Shown: positions 15,693 to 24,697 of the stretch, piece by piece
Layout of the letters: each line of letters starts with the position of its first letter
Numbering within the stretch: position 1 is the first letter of the stretch
Assembly: GCA_963718695.1 (NCBI GenBank)
Contig: OY970371.1
Location: 2,914,001-2,978,000 of the forward strand
Source: Manganitrophus sp963718695
GTDB lineage: Bacteria > Nitrospirota > Nitrospiria > SBBL01 > Manganitrophaceae
Direction of reading: 5' to 3'
Length of the DNA stretch: 64,000 nt
The notes under the pieces: model-generated
What the model saw: only the letters and a program-made list of their open reading frames with translations
Told to the model about the DNA's origin: nothing
Databases searched by the model: none
Program-made: the position numbers and the translations under genes

Positions 15693-18179
15693 TCAATCGC
15701 TCTTCATTCCCCACGGCGATTCAGAAAGCCAGCGGACGACATCCTCTGCGGGAAGCGGCCGGCTCATATAGTATCCCTGCGCTTCATCGCAGCCCAACGC
15801 CGATAACTTCTCCCAAACGGCCCGATTCTCCACCCCTTCCGCGATCACCTTCAGACCTAAATTGTGCGCCAGATCGATCGTCGAGCGGACGATCACCGCA
15901 TCGTTGTCATCGGCCTCCATCCCGATGACAAACGACTTGTCGATCTTGATCTCATCGGCCGGCAGCCGCTTGAGATAAGCCAAAGATGAATAACCGGTCC
16001 CGAAATCGTCGATCGAAAGCCTTACCCCCATCTGGCTCAACCGGGTCAGCACCCCCATCGCGGTATTCGGATCGGCCATGATCGCACTCTCGGTGATCTC
16101 CAACGCCAGATGGTCCGGCGCTTCCCCCGTGCGCTGAAGCGCCTCGGCCACCCGCTCGACCAGCCCGGCCTCTTGAAGGTTTCGCGCCGAGAGGTTTACG
16201 GAGATCCCGATCCCCGACCGGCGCCACCCCTGGCATTGCCGGAGCGCCGTTTCAAGAACCCACTGGGTCAAGGCTTCGATCTGCCCGGTCCGCTCGGCCG
16301 GTCCGATGAACTGATCGGGCGGAATGAACCCGTATTCCGGGTGTTGCCAGCGCACCAGCGCTTCGACGCCGACGACCCGCCGGGTCTTTAGATCGATCTT
16401 CGGTTGGTACTGAAGGCGCAGCTGATCATGGTCGATCGCATGGCGCAGTTCGCCCATCAGTGCGAGCCGCCGCGGACTGTGCTGGTCATACTGAGAGTCA
16501 TAGATCACGCAGTTGCGACCGGTCTGTTTTGCCGTATACATCGCGACGTTGGCCCGCTGAAGCAGGCTGTCCGGATTTCCTCCGTGTTCCGGGTAAAGCG
16601 CCACCCCGATGCTCGCTTCGACCACGATCGGCAGCCCTTCGATCATCAGCGGCGGCTGCAGAGCGCTCTGGATTTTTTGAATCACCACATGGATGTCCTC
16701 CACCTTGCCCAGCCGTGGAAGCAGGACGGCAAATTCATCCCCGCCCAACCGTGCGACCAGGTCCGGGGCAAAGAGCAGACACCTCAAGCGCGCTCCGACC
16801 TGTTTCAACAGAAGATCGCCCCGATGGTGCCCCAGCGTATCGTTGATCTCTTTAAAGCGATCGAGATCCATGAGCAGCAGCGCAAACGGGTCGCCTCGGC
16901 CTGCATCGACCCGGATGGCATTCAGCAGGCGGTCATAAAGATGATTTCGGTTCGGGAGCTCGGTCAGCGTGTCGTGATAAGCCATATGCTGGACCAACTC
17001 TTCGGCTTGTTTCCGCTCCGTGATGTCGGTGACAAACCCCTCGATCGCCAGCAGCGCCCCTTCGGACGAGAAGATACCCCGTCCCTGATCCCAAACCCAT
17101 TTCTCTTTTTTATTCGCCGTGATGATGCGGTAGACCATTTGAAAAGGCCGATGCGCTTCCAAGAAAGCCTGCACTTCGTTCCAAACCGATTCTTGATCGA
17201 CCGGGTGGACCAGCTGCCGTCCGTAGGAGACCCGGCCCTCCGTAAAATCGGCGGCCGCGTGGCCGGTCAGGTCGAGACAGCCCTCGCTTGAGAACGCCAC
17301 GGTCCAATCTTTATCGTTGCGGCAGCGGTAGACCCAGCCGGGAAGGTTGCTCATCAACGTGGATAAGACCCGCTGGCTCTCCTGCAGCGCCTCCTTTGCC
17401 TCTTTATACCGGGTGATGTCTTCGGCGATCCCCGTCACGCGGTAGACCCGTCCCGATGCATCCTTGATCGGGAAAGCCCGGTCCCGAATCCATCGAACCG
17501 ATCCGTCCGGCCGGATCATCCGGTACTCCTCATCGTACGTCCCAGATACCTGCCGGGTCATCGCCGACTTCATGACCCGCTCCCGATCGTCCGGATGGAT
17601 CGCGTCGAGAAAAGATTTCGGCTGCTGATAGAGGCTCTCGCAGCTCCGACCCCAAATCTTCTCATAGCCGGGACTGATATAGAGCACCCTGTTTTTATCG
17701 GGATCGCTCATCCAAAAAACCTCGGTGATGTTCTCGGCCAATTGGCGGAAGCGCTCTTCACTCTGGCGAAGCTGCTCTTCGGCCTTCTTGCGTTCCTGCC
17801 GTACCCCGCTCTCGCGCAGCTCCCGCTCGACGATCGGCAGCAGCCGGCTCAAATGACCTTTGATCAAATAGTCATTGGCCCCGGTTTTCATCGCTTCGGC
17901 CGCGGTCTCCTCGCCAATCGTCCCGGAGATAAAGATAAACGGAATGTCGAACCCTTTTTTCCGCAACAGCTTTAACGCAGCGGCTCCATTGAATTGAGGC
18001 ATGGAATAATCAACGAAGGCAATGTCCCAGATCTGTCCATCGAGCGCTTTATTCATCTCCTCGGCGGTGCTCACCCGTTCATGCGCCGGCTCGTACCCGC
18101 CGCGCCGCAGCTCGCTCAGGAGCAACTCAGCGTCTTCCGCTGAATCCTCAACCATTAAAACATGGAGCGGAATACCCAT
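15693..18179 (-). CDS. REC-PAS-PAS-GGDEF-EAL signalling protein
   Basis: 828 residues. Receiver domain (about 5-125; acceptor Asp57 in IAFVDYSMPQF), coiled linker, PAS at about 140-262, second PAS at about 268-390, GGDEF domain with LGGDEFAVLL near residue 475, EAL domain with VGVEALVRWQHP near 590 and the catalytic-loop stretch IDDFGTGYSSLAYLKRL. Both enzymatic motifs are intact, so it could make and degrade cyclic-di-GMP, switched by phosphorylation and PAS ligands. It follows, on the same strand, the kinase, response regulator and second cyclase at 18227-22697. It is probably the output of that cluster. Confidence 0.93.
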   Translation of the reverse strand: MGIPLHVLMVEDSAEDAELLLSELRRGGYEPAHERVSTAEEMNKALDGQIWDIAFVDYSMPQFNGAAALKLLRKKGFDIPFIFISGTIGEETAAEAMKTGANDYLIKGHLSRLLPIVERELRESGVRQERKKAEEQLRQSEERFRQLAENITEVFWMSDPDKNRVLYISPGYEKIWGRSCESLYQQPKSFLDAIHPDDRERVMKSAMTRQVSGTYDEEYRMIRPDGSVRWIRDRAFPIKDASGRVYRVTGIAEDITRYKEAKEALQESQRVLSTLMSNLPGWVYRCRNDKDWTVAFSSEGCLDLTGHAAADFTEGRVSYGRQLVHPVDQESVWNEVQAFLEAHRPFQMVYRIITANKKEKWVWDQGRGIFSSEGALLAIEGFVTDITERKQAEELVQHMAYHDTLTELPNRNHLYDRLLNAIRVDAGRGDPFALLLMDLDRFKEINDTLGHHRGDLLLKQVGARLRCLLFAPDLVARLGGDEFAVLLPRLGKVEDIHVVIQKIQSALQPPLMIEGLPIVVEASIGVALYPEHGGNPDSLLQRANVAMYTAKQTGRNCVIYDSQYDQHSPRRLALMGELRHAIDHDQLRLQYQPKIDLKTRRVVGVEALVRWQHPEYGFIPPDQFIGPAERTGQIEALTQWVLETALRQCQGWRRSGIGISVNLSARNLQEAGLVERVAEALQRTGEAPDHLALEITESAIMADPNTAMGVLTRLSQMGVRLSIDDFGTGYSSLAYLKRLPADEIKIDKSFVIGMEADDNDAVIVRSTIDLAHNLGLKVIAEGVENRAVWEKLSALGCDEAQGYYMSRPLPAEDVVRWLSESPWGMKSD

Positions 18180-18226
18180 CTAAACACCATCCCTTCATTC
18201 AAGAACATGTACAGTCGCGGGCCCGG

Positions 18227-19321
18227 TCATGCGAAGGGCGAGCCCTCTTTCTTCTCACCATTCTCTCCATCTGATGCCGCGCCGGCGCTCACCACCCGGT
18301 CGCGTCCCGACGCTTTTGCCTGGTAGAGGGCCTGATCCGCCGCCCGCAGGAGGATCTCTCCCGTTAAACCCTGGTCCGGGAAACAGGCCACCCCCATCGA
18401 TAATGTAATCGCACCGATCGATCGACCCCGATGTTGGACATTGAGCTCTTTGACCCCCTCCCGCAGACGCTCCGCTTTCTGCAGCGCATTCTCCAGCGAG
18501 GCGCCGGGGAGAAGCACCGTGAATTCCTCCCCCCCGTAACGGCAGGGGGTGTCCCCGCCGCGCAAGCTTTTTTCGAGAAAACGGCCCAGCTCGCTTAAGA
18601 CGGCATCTCCCGCTTCATGCCCGTAGGTGTCGTTATATCTCTTGAAGTGATCGATATCGATCATGATCGCCCCGATCTGCTGCTTGTTCCGCGCGGCCCG
18701 GCTGATCTCTTGCTCCAGCGTTTCTTCCAAGTAGCGGCGGTTGAAGAGACCGGTCAGGGGATCCCGAATCGCCTGGTTGCGCAGCGTCTCCCGAAGGCGG
18801 ATGTTGGACAGCGCCAATGCCACCTGCTCCGTCACCGTGACGGCGAGCTTTTGTTTCGCCGCTTTAAGCGGTTCCTCTTCCGGTTCATGAAGACCCTCCA
18901 AGGAAGGGGGCTCCGCCAGAATAAGATGCAGAACACCGAGTATGTCGCTTTGCGCCTGCATCGGAATACAAAGGGTGGCGGCCGAAGAAGAAGGGGCGGC
19001 ATGCCGGCATACGATGCCGGCATGCCCCTTCCCCTCCGCCCTGTGGATCTGTCCACGCCGCAACGCCCAACATTCATCGGGCGGGAAGACGCGCGCGGGT
19101 GGCGGCGAGCCGCCCCAAACGGAGCTCCTCTCGACCATGTTCCGAGAGGGCATTAAAACGTAGAGCGCTCCCGACTCGGCGGGGAACAATTGGCGGAGAA
19201 ACTGGGAGATCACGCCGTCGGCCTCTTGAAGGGTACGGCAGGTTTGAAGCAGCTCTCCCATCTCGCTCAGCAGAGACAGCTCTCGTTTGCGCGCTTCCAG
19301 CTCCCCGACCAGTTCCGTCAA
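18227..19321 (-). CDS. GAF-GGDEF diguanylate cyclase, C-terminal part of a frameshifted CHASE3-PAS-GAF-GGDEF protein
   Basis: 364 residues. GAF-type domain at about 20-165, then GGDEF domain with the active GGEEF variant (CRYGGEEFTVLL) and an inhibitory-site RxxD (RGGD) five residues before it. It is thus a feedback-inhibited cyclase. Its start (TTG) lies inside the end of the preceding frame. Reading the PAS of that frame one base over restores GISEDITERKQ and runs straight into this ORF. I therefore read both as one gene of about 715 codons interrupted by a single-base loss near 19398-19409. Confidence 0.85.
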   Translation of the reverse strand: MTELVGELEARKRELSLLSEMGELLQTCRTLQEADGVISQFLRQLFPAESGALYVLMPSRNMVERSSVWGGSPPPARVFPPDECWALRRGQIHRAEGKGHAGIVCRHAAPSSSAATLCIPMQAQSDILGVLHLILAEPPSLEGLHEPEEEPLKAAKQKLAVTVTEQVALALSNIRLRETLRNQAIRDPLTGLFNRRYLEETLEQEISRAARNKQQIGAIMIDIDHFKRYNDTYGHEAGDAVLSELGRFLEKSLRGGDTPCRYGGEEFTVLLPGASLENALQKAERLREGVKELNVQHRGRSIGAITLSMGVACFPDQGLTGEILLRAADQALYQAKASGRDRVVSAGAASDGENGEKKEGSPFA

Positions 19322-20376
19322 CTTTTCATTTGCCTGTTGGGTCCTGTCCTCCTCCTGCTTGCGCTCGGTAATATCTTCCGAAATGCCGAGCAGATAAAGG
19401 GGGCTCCCCCTTCGTCCAAAACCGGTATCTTTTTGGTATGCAAGATCCGCCTGCCTTGATGACGGGTCTGGATCGGCTCTTCCGGAATATCGATGAGCTT
19501 CCCCTCATTGAGCACCTGCAGGTCTTTGGCGATAAAAAAATCGGCCTGCTCTTTTGGGAAAAAATCATGATCGTTCTTTCCGATGAGATCTTCCTTGGCG
19601 TAACCAAGCAGCGCCTCCCCCGCTTTATTAAACCGCACAAACCGAAGCTCTTTGGCCTCTTTGACGAAAAGCATGTTGGGAATGTTCTCGATGATGGAGT
19701 CTAAAAAGAGACCGGCGCGCAGGGATGCTTCTTCCGCCCGTCTGCGTTCGAGACCCTCTCGCTTGAGCAGATAGAAGACCGCGAAGAAGATCGTCAAGCC
19801 GAGAAAGGCATTGGCTGCCAAAATGAGAAGCGTCTTCCGGTTCTGCAGGTTGGATTTGTGTTCGCGGGAAATTAAGAGATGATTCTCCTCGTTCTTCATC
19901 TCGGAAATGATCGCATCGATTTGATCCATCTCCCTCTTTCCTCTGCCGGCGGCAATCGACTGTTTGGCAGCCTCAAATCCTCCGGCATTCCGAAAGCTGA
20001 TCACCTCTTTGAGCGTATCGAGTCTTTGCACAATGAGGGACGGAAGGAGATCGAACCGACGCTGCTGGTTCGGATTATCTTCGGTCAGCGTCCGGACGCT
20101 CCGGACGAGCGGATCAACCCGGCGGACGGCGGCCTGATACAGCTCCAGAAAGCGCTCGTCGCCAGTGATGATATAGCCGCGCTGATCGGTCTCGGCGTCC
20201 CGGAGCGTCGAGATCAGCTCTTCGAGCTTCTCGAGGACCTGCCGCGTATGCGCCACCCGGTCTGCGGTCTCGGATACTTTGACCGTGCTCCAATAAGAGA
20301 TCATCATCGTGATGATGAAAATCACGACGGCCAATCCCAATCCGACATTGATCTGATGTTGCCCTGAACCTTTCAT
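19318..20376 (-). CDS. CHASE3-PAS sensor part, N-terminal half of the frameshifted cyclase
   Basis: 352 residues as read. Two membrane segments (about 10-28 and 182-203) enclose a CHASE3 periplasmic helical domain with the typical DAETDQRGYIITGDERFLELY motif. A PAS domain follows (LFLDSIIENIPNMLFVKEAK), breaking off after the words HTKKIPVLDEG. The last ~30 residues (from ICSAFRKILPSAS) are out-of-frame nonsense. The PAS is very similar to that in the neighbouring kinase (20853-22697). As drawn the product would be a sensor without output. Confidence 0.8.
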   Translation of the reverse strand: MKGSGQHQINVGLGLAVVIFIITMMISYWSTVKVSETADRVAHTRQVLEKLEELISTLRDAETDQRGYIITGDERFLELYQAAVRRVDPLVRSVRTLTEDNPNQQRRFDLLPSLIVQRLDTLKEVISFRNAGGFEAAKQSIAAGRGKREMDQIDAIISEMKNEENHLLISREHKSNLQNRKTLLILAANAFLGLTIFFAVFYLLKREGLERRRAEEASLRAGLFLDSIIENIPNMLFVKEAKELRFVRFNKAGEALLGYAKEDLIGKNDHDFFPKEQADFFIAKDLQVLNEGKLIDIPEEPIQTRHQGRRILHTKKIPVLDEGGAPFICSAFRKILPSASRRRTGPNRQMKS

Positions 20377-20394
20377 GACCGGTTCCCGTTTCGC

Positions 20395-20850
20395 CTATTT
20401 CTGTTTGGTCACGCTCCCCGGCGGCCGCTCGTTGAGAAGCGCCCAGAAGACGCCGAGCTGTTTGACCGCTTTGACGAATTCCTGAAAGTTCACCGGCTTC
20501 ACAACGTAAGCATTCACGCCGAGCGTATAACTCTCCGCCAGATCGGGCTCCTCGCGGGAGGAGGTCAGCATCACCACCGGGACCGTTTTTAATTTTTCAT
20601 CCGCCTTGATCGCCCTCAACACCTCCAGCCCGTTGACCTTCGGCATTTTGATGTCGAGCAGAATCACGGCCGGATTGCCGGCCACCCGCGTCTTAAACGG
20701 TCCCCGGTGATAAAGGTAGTCCAACGCCTCGGCGCCGTCTCGGGCGACGATGACGTCGTTTGCAAGATTGTACTCGCCGAGCGCCTCCAGGGTCAGCTCC
20801 ACATCTTCCACGTTGTCCTCCACCAGCAAGATGCTCTTAAAATCGCTCAT
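20395..20850 (-). CDS. Rcp1-like single-domain response regulator
   Basis: 151 residues, one receiver domain: acidic pair in LLVEDNVEDVE, acceptor Asp66 in VILLDIKMPKVNG, Thr/Ser in VVMLTSSREE and Lys in AYVVKPVNFQEF. The insertion and C-terminal form are those of Rcp1-type regulators that pair with phytochrome-like kinases. ATG at 20850 is preferred over the TTG two codons upstream because the AAAGGAG site then lies 8 bases away. It starts 2 bases after the kinase stop, so the kinase is the obvious partner. Confidence 0.92.
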   Translation of the reverse strand: MSDFKSILLVEDNVEDVELTLEALGEYNLANDVIVARDGAEALDYLYHRGPFKTRVAGNPAVILLDIKMPKVNGLEVLRAIKADEKLKTVPVVMLTSSREEPDLAESYTLGVNAYVVKPVNFQEFVKAVKQLGVFWALLNERPPGSVTKQK

Positions 20851-20852
20851 CC

Positions 20853-22697
20853 TCAATGCTCCTTTCTATGGGGAAATGAAAAGTAAAAAGACGCGCCGCG
20901 GTCCAATTCTCCCTCGGCCCAGGTCCGGCCGCCATGGCGGTGAATGATCCGTCGGACATTGGCCAGCCCGATGCCGGTCCCTTCGAACTCCTCGGCACGA
21001 TGCAGCCGCTGGAAAACGCCGAAGAGCTTGCCGGCGTATTGCGGATCGAATCCAACTCCATTGTCTCGAACGAAGAACACGGTCTCCTCTCCTTCGGTCC
21101 GGCTGCCGATCTCAATCTCGGCCCGCGCGCGGGTCCGGGTATACTTCACCGCATTGCCGATCAGGTTGGCCCAGACCTGCCGCAACATCGCCATATCTCC
21201 CCGTACCCCCGACAGGGGGGCGATCTTCCAGGCAATCTCCCGATTCTGAAGCTCCGGCTGTAAATCCCGGATCACTTCCTCGATGAGAAGGTCGAGGGAG
21301 ATCTCTCCGACACGCATCTCCGATTTGGCCATCCGCGAGAACACCAGCAGGTCATCGATCAGGCTTCCCATCTTCCTGGAAGAGTTCATGATCACCTCGA
21401 TATAACGCTGGCCCTTCGCATCGAGCTGCGCTCCGGTATGTTCTTTGAGCAACTCGACGAATCCATTCACATGGCGCAGGGGAGCCCGAAGATCGTGCGA
21501 AACGGAATAACTGAACGCCTCCAGCTCCTTGTTGGCCGCCTCCATCTGCGCATTGAGCTTCTTCATCTCCTCTTCCGCCTGCTTGCGCTCGGTGATGTCT
21601 TCCGAGATGCCGAGCAGATAGAGCGGCTTCCCCGCCTCGTCGTAGAGCGGTATTTTCTGGGTGTGCAAAATCCGTGTGCCGCGGTCGCGGCTCTGAATCG
21701 GCTCTTCCGGAATATCCAGAAGGTATCCCGATCCAAGCACCTGCCGGTCTTTGGCGATGAATGAATCGGCCTGCTCTTTTGGAAAGAAATCATAATCATT
21801 CTTTCCGATCAGATCTTTCCTGGAATGGCCGAGCAGCGATTCTCCCGCTTTGTTAAACCGGACAAACCGAAGCTCTTGGGCCTCTTTGACGAAAAGCATG
21901 TTGGGGATGTTTTCAACGATCGAATCGAGAAAAACCTCCGCCCGCTTCCGCTCCCCGACCTCCTGCTCCAATGACAGCGTCCGCTCTTTCACCCTCTGTT
22001 CCAGCTCGTCCTGCGTCTTCTGCAGGGCGGCATCCCGCGTTTGGATCTGAGAGAGCATCTCGTTGAACGTCTCGATCAGCAGGCCGATCTCGTCCCGGTT
22101 TCCGGTGGCGGCCCGCACGGAATAGTCTTTCTCTTCGGAGACGTTCTTTGCCGTCCGGGCCAGATCAAGAAGCGGGCGGGAAATATTTTCTTGAAGCGCG
22201 GCGGAGACCCAATAGGCCGTCAGCAGGGAAACCGCGAGCACCCCGCCCACGATCAGGGCGTAACCCTTCAGACGAACATACATTTCCTGGAGATCGGATT
22301 GGAGATAAACGGTGCCGATCCGCTCGCCGTTGGAGAGAATCGGCCGAGACAAAAAAAGAAAGCCCGACTCGAATCGATGGCCTTCCATCCCCCCCGGAAT
22401 TCGCTCCGGCATCTCAAAAACCGAAGCCCCGTCGCTCCTCAGATATTTTGCGAAGAGCCGGCCTTCGGCCGTATAGATCGCCGCCGAATGAATATCGGAC
22501 TTGACCCGCAGCGCCCCGACGGTTTCAGCCGCCGACTCCGGATCATTGAACAGGAGCGCCGAAACCGTATTGATCGCGATGATCTCCGCCTGCGTGGAGC
22601 GATTCCGGACCATGACGCTCCGAAAGGTCACCCATTCATGGGCAATGAAGCCGGCGCTGGCGAGCAAGAGAACCGCCGCGCTCACCAGCATGCTCAT
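20853..22697 (-). CDS. Hybrid-free sensor histidine kinase (CHASE-type sensor, HAMP, PAS, HisKA, HATPase)
   Basis: 614 residues from the ATG at 22697. Membrane segments at about 3-20 and 145-165 flank a periplasmic sensor of CHASE8 type (DPESAAETVGALRVKSDIHS). HAMP follows, then coiled coil, PAS, HisKA with phospho-His in YSVSHDLRAPLRHV, and ATPase boxes NLIGNAVKYT, DNGVGFD and GTGIGLANV. All catalytic motifs are intact. The frame continues upstream through PFRNLLIRQKLIW, a typical cytoplasmic lead-in, to a CTG at 22745 with GGGGGTG before it; the true start may be there. The kinase family is that of phytochrome-like kinases with Rcp regulators. Confidence 0.92.
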   Translation of the reverse strand: MSMLVSAAVLLLASAGFIAHEWVTFRSVMVRNRSTQAEIIAINTVSALLFNDPESAAETVGALRVKSDIHSAAIYTAEGRLFAKYLRSDGASVFEMPERIPGGMEGHRFESGFLFLSRPILSNGERIGTVYLQSDLQEMYVRLKGYALIVGGVLAVSLLTAYWVSAALQENISRPLLDLARTAKNVSEEKDYSVRAATGNRDEIGLLIETFNEMLSQIQTRDAALQKTQDELEQRVKERTLSLEQEVGERKRAEVFLDSIVENIPNMLFVKEAQELRFVRFNKAGESLLGHSRKDLIGKNDYDFFPKEQADSFIAKDRQVLGSGYLLDIPEEPIQSRDRGTRILHTQKIPLYDEAGKPLYLLGISEDITERKQAEEEMKKLNAQMEAANKELEAFSYSVSHDLRAPLRHVNGFVELLKEHTGAQLDAKGQRYIEVIMNSSRKMGSLIDDLLVFSRMAKSEMRVGEISLDLLIEEVIRDLQPELQNREIAWKIAPLSGVRGDMAMLRQVWANLIGNAVKYTRTRARAEIEIGSRTEGEETVFFVRDNGVGFDPQYAGKLFGVFQRLHRAEEFEGTGIGLANVRRIIHRHGGRTWAEGELDRGASFYFSFPHRKEH

Positions 22698-22745
22698 CCA
22701 AATCAGTTTCTGACGAATTAAAAGATTACGGAAAGGTGTGATCAG

Positions 22746-23166
22746 AGGTCACCCCCATTGATGGGCTTGTTCACGGTCATTGAGCGCTCTCCCTCCGCGT
22801 CGTCGACAAAGGAAATAAAAGAAGGAAGCGACAACCCCGTTGCAGCCGACTGCAGCAGAAAAATAGGAATGAACCGGTTTCACTAAGAATGCGAGGGAAA
22901 GAATGAACACAAATGGCCGACATTCTCGCCACGGTTCAATGGGCCGGCTCTCGGCGAGAATGGCAAATCGAAGGAAGCGCTGTCCAGCCTTACCGCATTC
23001 TTATGCTGTTGAAAGTATTAAAAATATATAAGCGGACCGGAAAATTGTCAATTTCGGTATGTTTATGCAGGGGATTAATTAAGAACAATTAAGAGAAGGA
23101 TGGGTCAATGAGGAATCAATGGAGGCGCGGGGGGGCTCGATTCCTCATTGATCGACTGCGTGAGCC
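22746..23166. other. Intergenic region with 13-bp inverted repeat
   Basis: About 420 bases. The part nearest 22746 should carry the promoter of the signalling operon, but no clear -35/-10 pair stands out. At 23105-23117 and 23139-23151 TCAATGAGGAATC and its exact complement are separated by a G-rich 21-base loop, directly after the stop of the 23167-23673 gene. No T-run accompanies it, so it may be a processing hairpin or a relic repeat. Confidence 0.45.
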
Positions 23167-23673
23167 TCATCCCTGTTTTAACTCGGGCGGAACACAGGTG
23201 CAGCGGTACATGCCGCCGATCGTGGCGCCGATCAGGTCATAGAGATACTCCCGTTCGCCCGAATCGATCCGCCGGAAATAGGCTCCTTCCCACTCTTTCA
23301 GGTAAACATTCCGCAAGAAAAGACGGACCGGCATCTCCGAATCGAACCCTTCTTGCTGCATCGATCGATTCAGCCATTTCACCACGGCGCCGCGGGTGAG
23401 CGATTCATTCTCTTGAAGCGCATTATCGGCTTCCGTCAGAATTCGAATGAATCGGTAGAAAGCCTCGGGGTGTTCGTCGAGGTATTGGGTCGTCACCATC
23501 TCCAGCCCCTTCAGGTTCAGCTTCCGTTCGGGAACCGGAATCCGGTCGTAGTGCGACTCCGGATGGTTGGAAACCAAAAAGATGAAAAAGAACAAAAAAG
23601 GAAAGACCAAAAGCCAAAGAACGGCAAAGCGCGACGGTCCACTTACCTCTCCTTCCCTCATCGCATATTCCAT
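23167..23673 (-). CDS. Hypothetical single-pass membrane protein
   Basis: 168 residues. One strongly hydrophobic segment (FAVLWLLVFPFLFFFIFLV) near the N-terminus, then a soluble helical domain rich in aromatic residues (for example YFRRIDSGEREYLYDLIGAT) ending with CTCVPPELKQG, whose Cys-Thr-Cys might bind metal or form a disulphide. The domain faces the periplasm if the positive-inside rule holds. No family recognised. Confidence 0.6.
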   Translation of the reverse strand: MEYAMREGEVSGPSRFAVLWLLVFPFLFFFIFLVSNHPESHYDRIPVPERKLNLKGLEMVTTQYLDEHPEAFYRFIRILTEADNALQENESLTRGAVVKWLNRSMQQEGFDSEMPVRLFLRNVYLKEWEGAYFRRIDSGEREYLYDLIGATIGGMYRCTCVPPELKQG

Positions 23674-23997
23674 GGATACCTCCTGGAGATCGCCGTCGAA
23701 GCGCGGCGCGCCCCTTGTTTAACAGAGCCTCTGTAAAAAATCCGTTTCCATACATCAATTGTACCAAATCTAAGAGGTTCCGTAGGAGAGGCCCCGGAAG
23801 GGAGAGGTTGATCAATGGAGTAAATATCTAGGAATTAATAAATATGTGATCAGAAATGGGTTAAATCTTCTGAGGGCGGCTCAAAAAGCTCCAGACGCCC
23901 GGCCGCACTGTACGGCGAGGATTTCTGAGAGACCGGGCGTGTGATCTAAGGAATGGTGCGAAGCGAGCCACAACGCGGATGGACTTTTCGGCAGCCC
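23674..23997. other. 324-bp gap, nothing recognised
   Basis: AT-rich centre with short G+C-rich flanks. CGCCCGG near 23898 and CCGGGCG near 23932 can pair around a 25-base loop. Minus-strand frames here lack coding character. Confidence 0.35.
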
Positions 23998-24384
23998 CTA
24001 CCGGTCGCGGCCGAGGGCGGCGTCAACGCTCCAGATCCCCGGCCCCTGGGCGGCGATGTACAAGAAGACGAAGCAGTAGAGGGCCGCCAGCTCTCCCCGG
24101 TTGACGATGGGGAAGAGCGCCTGCGTCCCATGCGCCATCCAATACGCCGCCGCCATCAGCCCGCTGCAGAGAAACGCCGCCCACCGGGTGAAGAGCCCGA
24201 TCGTGACGAGCAATCCGCCGATCAATTCAATGGGACCGGCAATATAGACGATAAAGGCGGCGGGGTCTCCCTGCATCGGGACCGGGATTCCAAACAGCTT
24301 CTGTGTCCCATGCCATAAAAAGAGAAGCCCGGTCGCAATCCGCATGAGAGCATAGGTTTGAGGGGCAAAAGACTTCATGAACAT
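23998..24384 (-). CDS. DoxX-family membrane protein
   Basis: 128 residues from the ATG at 24384, chosen for the AGGAGGA site 7 bases upstream rather than the long extension to 24564. Four membrane segments; the first holds ALMRIATGLLFLWHGTQKLF, the usual DoxX opening, and the second GPIELIGGLLVTIGLFTRWA with the conserved acidic residue. DoxX proteins are linked to quinone/thiosulphate oxidation and to redox-stress membrane complexes. Nothing nearby narrows this down. Confidence 0.88.
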   Translation of the reverse strand: MFMKSFAPQTYALMRIATGLLFLWHGTQKLFGIPVPMQGDPAAFIVYIAGPIELIGGLLVTIGLFTRWAAFLCSGLMAAAYWMAHGTQALFPIVNRGELAALYCFVFLYIAAQGPGIWSVDAALGRDR

Positions 24385-24697
24385 CGGCAAATCCTCCTGG
24401 GTTGAAGGGAACGTACGGCCAATCCCTTCAACGTTAGAATAGGGGAACCGAAAAGTCAATCGGTCGGCCTTCTTCACGCGACGGCAACGCGCAATCGCTT
24501 TCGGACGCGTGTCGGTGAGCCTCCTACAAGCGGCCTGCCGGCCGCTCCTTCCTTTGACGGACATAAAATGCCGGGTATACTTTACTCAGATTTTAGTCCC
24601 TAAACAGAAAGAAGAAACCGCTGTGATTCCATTCCGGAATGGAAAGACGATCGATCGTAATAAGGAAGGGCGGCGCGGTTGGGGCCGGTGTCGCCCG
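24385..24697. other. 313-bp divergent promoter gap
   Basis: Lies between the DoxX gene (minus) and the sensor operon (plus), so it should carry both promoters. A hairpin AGCGGCC-TGCC-GGCCGCT occurs at 24529-24546. No convincing promoter box can be named. Confidence 0.35.

Noticed and set aside
16404..17291. Plus-strand frame of 295 codons inside the REC-PAS-GGDEF-EAL gene
   Set aside because: Antisense to GGDEF and PAS domains with all motifs intact; no ribosome site.
22701..23166. Candidate promoter for the signalling operon
   Set aside because: No pair of boxes with proper spacing stands out, so none is annotated.
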